Part shown: one piece after another, positions 56,633-64,000 of the stretch
How positions within the stretch are numbered: the stretch's first letter is position 1
Layout: every line of letters begins with the position of its first letter
Source: Septoria linicola
Lineage: Eukaryota; Ascomycota; Dothideomycetes; Mycosphaerellales; Mycosphaerellaceae
Reading direction: 5' to 3'
NCBI GenBank assembly: GCA_024114885.1
Contig: CP099420.1
Span: forward strand, 3,348,001-3,412,000
DNA: 64,000 nucleotides
Made by a program: the position numbers and the translations under genes
The notes under the pieces: generated by a model
What the model was told of the DNA's origin: nothing
The model's database searches: none
Seen by the model: the letters and a program-made list of their open reading frames with translations, nothing else

Positions 56633-58467
56633 TCAGTCGCCATTATCGGCTCCGCCTGTTGCTTGCAGTGCAGGATCTAGTCGGAAGTCCTGCTCAAAGT
56701 CACCCTCACCACCATTACCGATATCGATGTCTTGGAGATCTCCAGTTGGATCGTTATCGCCCTCGCTGTCATCTTTGTCTTCGTTGTCCGCACTGAGGCC
56801 CTTTGATCTACGTTCCCACATGTTCTTTGCGCTTCTCGAATATTGGCCATCGCCCGATTTGACGACGTTGCGCACTTCCGTTGCCATTAGCATGCAGTGG
56901 TTGTTATACTCTCGCGGACTGAGAACTGCCTGCTTGATATTCGCCTTGGAAAGCTTGTCCGGCAGTCTTGCAATCACTTCGTAATCTGCATGAGGCGGTT
57001 CTTGTTTGGCGAACAGATATCTCATCTTGTCCTTCATGATCGTTCGCACCTTTGCCATTGTGCCGTTGTGGTACCAGCCCCACTGGTAGACATCACATTC
57101 CGTTGGCAGATCATCAGTCTGCAACAGTTTGTAGACCACCGGATCCTGGACGTCTATAGTCTGCCAGGTCTTGCCGTTGGCCGTGATGTTCTTACCATCA
57201 AAGACATGCGTCGACGGAGCATCTTTGGTGTGCCTCAGGGGCCGTGCCCATGTGGTGTTCGTTTCATTTTGTTTCCAAGACGGTCGTTCGTTGCCCGCAA
57301 CGTCTTTGAAAGCATGCGCATCGACTTGAAACATGAGCGTCTGGTAGTGGCGGTATTTTGGATCCTTACGAGGATCGACACCGTACTTGATGAGACTGTC
57401 ACGCCATGGCCCAGCTTTGAAGCTATAACCAACGTATTGCGTTGCTTCCTTGAAGATGCTTTCGCTGATAGGCGGCATTGAATTCAGCGCGACACGTTTC
57501 GTGACCAAGGGCCGATCTTCCAGGATCTCTGTCAATGCAGCGACTGCTCGCGGTAACATCTCACCTCCCGGATTCTTCCTAGGCAGTTCGTTCGGAGGAT
57601 GCTGTGGTACTTCCTCAATGTCAGGTGGCAGTCCCCATGTGACACGTTTTACGGGTGCGGCGATGTTCTTGGACTTGATTTGTCCATCATCATCCTGCAC
57701 ATATATGACTCCAGGAGCCTGCTGGTACTCATACTTGTGAGGCATGTCATAGCTAGTGAAATTGGGTGGTCCAGGATACTCGCCGCGGTAGGCGAAGGCA
57801 GATAGATCCACGCTGAACTGTGCCATTTTGTCATAATCAGGTGTCAAGACATGTTCTCTCAGTTCTTGCATGACGGGAAGTCCTGCGCTCCGCATTTGAA
57901 AGTCCGGTAATGTGCGGAATCGATGGGTTTCACGCACCAAACCCATCGCTTCGATCTGATAACGTGACTCATTGTCGCGCAGTCGTTCGAGTAGAGCTGG
58001 AGCTGTGACATTGGTGGAGTCGGTGTTATGCCCCTCGTGTTCGAAAAATGGCTCATTCGAACCACGCTTTCGTTTTCGTCCTGTACGCTTTGGTACGGTC
58101 ACCTTGACGAGTAGATTTCTCGTTGAAATGCCCGTAGAGGTCAGCTTCTTCGCGAAAGGATCGTTAGGTCTCAGCGATACGCCTGCAGTAGGCTCTGGAA
58201 GCTCATTCTGCTTGTTGCTGAGCTTGGAATCGCCAACGTGATGCTCGAGGACCTGTTCGACAAATGAGACACTTACCTTTGCACGCCACTCTATCTGAAA
58301 CTCACATGCTTGAGTTGCGCCTCGCCGCCGAGCGATTTGAAGCCAGTGTCAAAGTTTTTGACGATGCATGGATGCTCGACAACTACTATGCGAGCTGCAG
58401 GCACAGGATATTTGGGCGCGATTGACCGGCTTGGCGGACTGCTGTCGGAGCCATTCTGCTGTGCCAT
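56633..58467 (-). CDS. Transcription factor TFIIIC subunit Tfc1/Sfc1 (tau95-like)
   Basis: Subunit of TFIIIC that binds the A box of tRNA genes and recruits TFIIIB for RNA polymerase III. Minus-strand exons 58467-58306 and 58252-56633 give 593 aa. Landmarks: VVVEHPCIVKNFDTGFKSLGG, VSLRPNDPFAKKL, LLVKVTVPKRTGRKRKRGS, FRTLPDFQM, MPPISESIFKEATQYVGYSF, FKAGPWRDSLIKYGVDPRKD and the acidic C-terminus. The 53-nt intron is phase 0. The frame seen from an internal ATG at 58102 misses the N-terminal 122 residues that the upstream part of exon 2 and exon 1 restore. Divergent from the PP2A B56 gene. Confidence 0.93.
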
Positions 58468-59132
58468 TTTCGCGTCGCATCGAAGACGCGACGAATGGAC
58501 TTGTGCAGTTGATCACGTGTCTGCCTGGAAGTAGTATTGTCAATGCCGTGTCGTGGGCATGCAGGTGATGTTGTTAGTATGTCGTCTGAAACATTAGTCT
58601 AGTGGAAGGAAGAGGGGCCTTGCTGATGAGCGCGCGTGTGTGCTTGTGTGCGTGTGTCCCTCGAGAGCTCTCTCTCTCGCTCTCGAAGTTGGAACCAGCC
58701 GTCTGCGCAACGCTAAACACGAATCAGTGCCATAATCTCACGACACACCTGACCGCGTCCTAGGCCTGTTCCTCCTCTGTAGTTCTAGTGAGCCAGCATC
58801 GCACGTTCGTCGCCGCCGCCGTCGCTGCTCCAGCCCACTTCCTCCGCCTTCCGTTCTTGGCATTGCCCAAGCCTGAGACCACATCAACAACACCACTCTC
58901 GCGAGCCAACGTCACACCATTACGACACCGCCTCCGTGCCCCCGTCGCTCCTTAGCCACTCCGCCGTCCCCCACCGCGCCCTCAAAATCGATCGCATTCG
59001 CGTCACGTGCGGCTGCATCTCCTGGCCCACTACTTGGCGAGCATAGGGAAAGCAGTCCGCACGGCCGGACCCTATCAATCGCCTCGAGCAGCACTGGCAG
59101 GCCGGTGATCATCGTCCCATTGGGCGCAATAG
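58468..59132. promoter_or_regulatory. Divergent promoter region TFC1 / PP2A B56 gene
   Basis: 665 bp. Holds a GT-rich tract (58633-58657) next to a CT-rich tract (58667-58686, CTCTCTCTCGCTCTC), a composition often seen in fungal core promoters. Long C-rich leader before 59133. Confidence 0.5.
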
Positions 59133-61703
59133 ATGATGAAGGGCTTTAGGCAGCGCGTGGTAAGCTCCAACACCGTTGTTCTACACATCAAACGCAATGT
59201 GAGACAGAGGGTAATGTGGTAATCTGACAGCAAGAACAGCTCTCGCGAGCGAAAGACCGAGAGGGCAACAAGCTCGCGAAGAAGGGCTCCAAAGACAACA
59301 CCTCTGGCACCCAGTCTCCTGCAGGCGGGCCCGCCAACAACAGCCAGTCGCCCGCCGGCTCCGCTCAAGCCACGCCCAGCTCCTCGACCAGCAACCTCGT
59401 CGATGGCCGCAACAAGCCTCAGTCCGATGCTCCCACACAGTCCCATCCCGGCGCCCCAATGCCTGGTCAGAATCCGATGAACATGGGCTCGAATCAAGGA
59501 CAGTTCCCACAGCACGGGAATGCCAGTGCCAACCCCTCGAATAGTGGACCGCATCAGCAAGGTGGACCATCGACTCCCGGGCGTCTTGGACCGCTCGCTC
59601 CTAGTGTGGTAATATCTCCAAGCGCTCCTGTGCGTTCTCCTTCTTGTGCGAAACCCAATGGAGTACAGGATATGAGCTAACAGATGTAGCACGTCCCACC
59701 GCCAGGCGCCGCCGAGACGATGCCTCACGATCTCGCCCCGCCCAAAGCTGGGCAGAAGAGCCTGCTGTTCGATAGGTTACAAGCGACGCCAAAAGATACA
59801 GTACCAGAGGGTATTAGGACACCCAAACGCCAGCACTCATCACGATTCGACATCTCAGACCAAAGGCAGCGCGAGCTCGAAAAGCTGCCGGGCTTCCATG
59901 AGGTGCCTCCAAACAGACGGCAAGAACTGTTCATGCAGAAGCTGGACCAATGCAATATCATATTCGACTTCAACGATGCCTCGGGTGACATGAAAAGCAA
60001 GGAGATCAAACGACTGGCACTTCACGAGCTTCTGGACTATGTCGCACAGAATAGACAGGTCATATCGGAGCCAATGTACCCGCGAGTTGTGGAAATGTTC
60101 GCGAAGAACCTGTTCAGGCCGATACCACCTCCAATGAATCCACAAGGCGAAGCGTTCGACCCGGAAGAAGACGAACCCGTACTGGAAGTCGCCTGGCCGC
60201 ATATTCAGGTGGTCTATGAGTTCTTCCTACGCTTCATCGAAAGCCAAGACTTCAACACAAACTATGCGAAGCAGTACATCGATCATAGCTTTGTGTTGCA
60301 GCTCTTGGAGTTATTCGACTCGGAAGATCCTCGCGAAAGGGACTTTCTGAAGACGACCTTGCACAGGATATATGGAAAGTTCCTCAACTTGCGATCGTTC
60401 ATCAGACGCAGCATCAACAATGTCTTTTTCCAATTCATATACGAGACGGAGCGATTCAATGGAATCGCTGAACTGTTGGAGATCCTCGGCTCGATTATCA
60501 ATGGCTTCGCGTTGCCGCTGAAGGAGGAGCACAAGCTGTTCCTGACCAGGGTTCTAATACCTCTCCACAAAGTGAAAAGCTTGAGCATGTACCACCCGCA
60601 ACTTGCATACTGCATTGTGCAATTTCTGGAGAAAGACGCGGCGCTCACGGAGGAGGTTGTGTTGGGCCTTTTACGTTACTGGCCCAAGGTGAATAGCACC
60701 AAGGAGGTCATGTTCCTGAACGAGGTGGAAGACATTTTTGAGGTCATGGATCCTGCCGAATTCGCCAAAGTGCAAGAGCCGCTGTTCAACCAACTCGCAA
60801 AGAGCGTGGCGAGCCCGCATTTCCAGGTAAGCCACCAGCTGCAATGCAGTCATGGCAAAACTGACAAGCATAGGTGGCCGAACGCGCCCTCTATTTCTGG
60901 AACAACGAGTACTTCTGCAACCTCGTCAGTGACAATGTGGACGTCATTCTTCCCATCATGTTTGCGCCGCTGTACGAGAATTCTAAGGGCCATTGGAACA
61001 GGTATGGACTGCGCTTGTGCGAACTTAGAGTGCAGACACTGACGGCAGGTGCAGGACCATTCACGGCATGGTATACAATGCGATGAAATTATTCATGGAA
61101 GTCAACCCGCAGCTGTTCGACGAATGCTCTCATGAGTACACTGAACAGCAAAACAATGCAGAGGCAGTCAAGGCCAGCCGACAGGCCAAATGGGATCGAT
61201 TAACACAACTTGCGGAGTCGATGAAGCAGAACGGACACGCACCAGCGGTACGACCTCCCCAAGCATATGGCACCAACTCGAAGAACCCCACGCGCAACGA
61301 GGACGGAGACCCCATTTCAATGGAGCGCTTGCGCTTACAGGACGACAGGAGAGCTGAGAGACATACCAACTCGGTACGTGGATGAGAAGCTCGAGCGTGT
61401 ATGCCCGCCACCGCCTCATCCCTTAGCATGGCTACTTTTACAATCTGTCGCCGTCTCATTTGTGCATTTGCGACATTCCCTCACCTCCACCCTTTCTGCA
61501 TAGCGCATGGCGTATTTCGATTGTTCATCGTCATGCAAAGATGGCTGTTGTTCTGATTGGATTCGACGTGTGAATAGAAGCGAGGTTATCGCAGCAGCAG
61601 AAGTCATCGCTCGACGACGTCCACAGGACCCTCGACAGCTAGCACTCCAAGCGGCGGCGGAAGATCGAGGAGTAATAGCACAAAGAGTAGTGCCGCAACT
61701 TGA
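59133..61703 (+). CDS. PP2A regulatory subunit B56 (B'; Rts1/Par1-like), 6 exons
   Basis: Targets protein phosphatase 2A to substrates in stress response, septation and chromosome segregation. Exons 59133-59159, 59231-59629, 59690-60826, 60874-61001, 61055-61373 and 61578-61703 give 711 aa. N-terminus MMKGFRQRV then a Ser/Pro/Asn-rich low-complexity region, VVISPSAPHVPPPGAAETMP, and the HEAT-like B56 core: LHELLDYVAQNRQVISEPMY, AWPHIQVVYEFFLRFIESQD, LKTTLHRIYGKFLNLRSFIR, INNVFFQFIYETERFNGIAE, LLRYWPKVNSTKEVMFLNEV, YFWNNEYFCNLVSDNVDVIL, then AKWDRLTQLAE. Exon 6, after a 204-nt intron, is inferred: it adds 41 Ser/Thr/Gly-rich residues (GPSTASTPSGGGRSRS) resembling fungal B56 tails. Without it the protein ends after NSVRG at 61385. 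Confidence 0.93.
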
Positions 61704-62080
61704 GAGGATCCGCACAGACGGGGAAAAACAGGAGGCAGTGTTATGAAATTCTTTGGGTTCAATGGCAGCAGAAGCGTTCTACCTTCATGGCGTTTAGGGA
61801 TCTGCGAAGAAGCCTAAGCATGGCGTTTGAACACCTAGACGGATAGTGTCTCGTGCAATGTATCCTATCAATCTCAATCTTTACAGCTCACTCCTGGCTT
61901 GCTTGTTTCGCAAATAGTGAGGTGAAGGAGTCACATGTCAAGTGAGATTTGTCTCGCGGGTCGAGCCGCCACCGAGAGCTTCAAAAAAGTTGAGTCGCCT
62001 CAGTCCAAACCTCGATTAGAAAAAAGATGTAGACAACTAAGCAGTTACTGCCACTGGCAGTTGTCCTCAAACCAACCACC
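61704..62080. other. Intergenic, PP2A B56 3' flank and ADE6 promoter
   Basis: 377 bp between two plus-strand genes; no gene or repeat seen. ADE6 start context is CACCATGACC. Confidence 0.6.
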
Positions 62081-64000
62081 ATGACCACGCCGCAGTCGCC
62101 AGCTGCCTATCTGGCATTGCCCGGTGCATCTGCGCTGTCGAAATTCCGTCGCGATCGACTCATTTCCCAAATTGGCGCCAAGGATCTGCAGGCCATATGG
62201 GTGCATTATGTCGCCTCGCATAGGCTTCTGAAGAACGAGGAGCACCAGATTCTTAAACAACTTCTGGAATACGACAGTTACCCTGACCAAGGAGAGCTGT
62301 ATGATGCACTGCAAAGTGCTATCAATCATGGCAATGCGCCTGCCAACAAGAACATCCGACTCTTCTACGTGAGCCCGCGATCTGGCACCATTTCGCCATG
62401 GAGCTCCAAGGCGACCAATATTGCTCATGTATGCGGCCTCGAAAATGCCGTGAAGAGAGTGGAGCGTGGCATCCTGTTCGCGGCAGATTTCGACCAACCA
62501 CCCGAGGACGGAGCTATTCCAAGCCCAGATTCGCTGCATGATCGCATGACTGATAACCTTGCCACTAGCCCGCCTGATCTCAACGATATGTTTGCACAGG
62601 CGCCTCCAGCCCCGTTGCAGAGGGTCGACTTGTTGCACAATCAGGCAGGACCTGAGGCTGCACTTCGAGAAGCTAACAAGACGCTGGGTCTTGCACTGGA
62701 CGAGTCCGAGATGAAGTACCTGATCGAGGCGTACACGAAGGACCTGCAACGGAACCCAACAGATGTAGAGCTTTTCATGTTCGCGCAGGTAAACTCTGAG
62801 CACTGTCGACACAAGCAGTTCAATGCTCAATGGACCATCGATGGCAAGATCATGGACCACAGCTTGTTCCAGATGATTCGTAACACCCACAAGCGCAATC
62901 CCGACTATGTATTGTCAGCATATAGCGACAATGCGGCTGTCATGCAGGGATTCGCTGGAAGCCAGTGGGCACCGGACCAGCTCAGTGGTGAGTGGAAGCA
63001 GACCAAGGAAGATGTACACTATCTGGGCAAAGTCGAAACTCACAACCACCCAACTGCTGTTTCGCCGTATCCTGGAGCAGCCACAGGATCTGGAGGCGAG
63101 ATCAGAGATGAAGGAGCAGTCGGCAGAGGTTCAAAGCCAAAGACAGGTCTCTCCGGCTTCAGCGTCTCAGATCTGCTGATTCCCGGACACAAGCAGCCTT
63201 GGGAGCTCGACATTGGCAAGCCAGCACACCTGGCTAGCTCACTGGACATCATGCTCGAGGCGCCTATTGGCAGTGCCGCTTTCAACAACGAATTCGGACG
63301 ACCCAACACCACTGGCTATTTCCGCACGTTTTGCATGCAGGTACCAGTGGACGAGAGCACAACCGAGGTCAGAGGCTATCACAAGCCGATCATGATTGCT
63401 GGTGGTGTGGGTACAGTCCGTCCAGGAAACGAAATCAAGAGGAAAGAAGATGTCAGTCCTGGTGCGCACATGGTCGTGCTAGGTGGCCCAGCCATGCTCA
63501 TTGGACTCGGCGGAGGTGCTGCATCAAGTATTCAGTCTGGCGAAGGCAGTGTCGACTTGGACTTTGCCAGTGTGCAGCGCGGCAATGCTGAAGTTGAGAG
63601 GCGTGCGCAAGAGGTCATTAATACATGTGCCTCCCTCGGACAAGACAGCCCGATCCAATTTATTCACGATGTTGGTGCAGGAGGCCTGTCCAATGCACTA
63701 CCAGAGCTTGCACACGACTCTGGTTATGGCGCCAAATTCGAGCTGAGAGAGGTCGACAACGCTGACCCTAGCCTCAGCCCTCTTCAGATCTGGTGCTGTG
63801 AAGCTCAGGAGCGATATGTGATGGCCATTGCACCTAACAAGCTTGACCAGTTCAAGAAGATCTGCAAGCGTGAGAGATGCGGGTACTCTGTTGTCGGCAC
63901 TGCCACGAAAGAGCAGCGCTTGGTACTCATGGACAGAGATTCGAACGAGGAGCCCACACCAATCGATCTGCCAATGTCTACACTTTTTGGAAAGCCTCCA
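62081..64000 (+). CDS. ADE6: Phosphoribosylformylglycinamidine synthase (FGAM synthase), 5' part, runs off window
   Basis: Fourth step of purine synthesis: FGAR + ATP + Gln to FGAM. The frame is open without a stop from the ATG at 62081 to the window end: 640 codons, about half of the usual 1,300-1,350 residues. The N-terminal FGAR-binding part is MTTPQSPAAYLALPGASALS, FRRDRLISQIGAKDLQAIWV, LFYVSPRSGTISPWSSKATN. The first synthase half follows: FAQVNSEHCRHKQFN, VETHNHPTAVSPYPGAATGS, GGEIRDEGAVGRG, IMIAGGVGTVRPGNEI, VVLGGPAMLIGLGGGAASS and FIHDVGAGGLSNALPELAHD. The glutaminase domain would lie beyond the window. No intron in the visible part. Confidence 0.96.
   Translation, partial: MTTPQSPAAYLALPGASALSKFRRDRLISQIGAKDLQAIWVHYVASHRLLKNEEHQILKQLLEYDSYPDQGELYDALQSAINHGNAPANKNIRLFYVSPRSGTISPWSSKATNIAHVCGLENAVKRVERGILFAADFDQPPEDGAIPSPDSLHDRMTDNLATSPPDLNDMFAQAPPAPLQRVDLLHNQAGPEAALREANKTLGLALDESEMKYLIEAYTKDLQRNPTDVELFMFAQVNSEHCRHKQFNAQWTIDGKIMDHSLFQMIRNTHKRNPDYVLSAYSDNAAVMQGFAGSQWAPDQLSGEWKQTKEDVHYLGKVETHNHPTAVSPYPGAATGSGGEIRDEGAVGRGSKPKTGLSGFSVSDLLIPGHKQPWELDIGKPAHLASSLDIMLEAPIGSAAFNNEFGRPNTTGYFRTFCMQVPVDESTTEVRGYHKPIMIAGGVGTVRPGNEIKRKEDVSPGAHMVVLGGPAMLIGLGGGAASSIQSGEGSVDLDFASVQRGNAEVERRAQEVINTCASLGQDSPIQFIHDVGAGGLSNALPELAHDSGYGAKFELREVDNADPSLSPLQIWCCEAQERYVMAIAPNKLDQFKKICKRERCGYSVVGTATKEQRLVLMDRDSNEEPTPIDLPMSTLFGKPP

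Noticed and set aside
1..64000. Secondary-metabolite cluster, transposon, CRISPR or viral insertion
   Set aside because: No backbone synthase, transposase, reverse transcriptase, terminal repeats or repeat-spacer array seen on either strand.

Overview
The window is nuclear DNA of a filamentous ascomycete fungus. Genes are interrupted by short introns (mostly 47-75 nt) with GT..AG ends and CTRAY-type branch points. Protein families typical of filamentous fungi recur (DUF2841, Opi1, PDR-type ABC transporters, small F-box-like and WD40 proteins). Protein-level similarity suggests Dothideomycetes, but that placement is inference only. Gene density is about one per 2.9 kb, and most genes are ordinary housekeeping genes. 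Most models below were rebuilt by hand from splice signals, reading-frame continuity and family conservation.

Layout. 0-7 kb: complex I subunit NDUFA12 (8 exons) and an intronless ABCC transporter. 7-11.4 kb: a gene-poor stretch with a small secreted cysteine-rich protein, a 22-bp minisatellite and a WD40 gene whose frame is interrupted. 11.8-25.8 kb: complex I subunit NDUFA6, RPC19 and HIS3 (divergent pair), STH1/SNF21, an F-box-like protein, a flavin-reductase-like gene with a one-base frameshift, a BAR-domain protein and KAE1. 27-35 kb: a lysine-rich nuclear protein, an Rcf3-like protein and a Ycf1-like ABCC transporter with 9 introns. 35-37 kb: a 2.2-kb stretch with no recognisable gene. 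37-59 kb: a DUF2841 protein, SAC3, archaemetzincin, a PDR-type ABCG transporter, OPI1 and TFC1. 59-64 kb: the PP2A B56 regulatory subunit and the 5' part of ADE6, which runs off the window end.

The genes fall into functional groups but show no pathway cluster. Respiration is represented by NDUFA12, NDUFA6 and the Rcf3-like protein. RNA polymerase I/III transcription has RPC19 and TFC1. Chromatin and mRNA export have STH1 and SAC3. Biosynthesis has HIS3, ADE6 and OPI1 (phospholipid regulation). Efflux and detoxification have two ABCC and one ABCG full-size pumps. I found no secondary-metabolite cluster, CRISPR, rRNA, tRNA or recognisable transposon. The least explained items are the secreted six-cysteine protein at 8138-8600, the 22-bp minisatellite beside it, two coding-like short ORFs near 56 kb, and the very small exons (7 and 15 nt).
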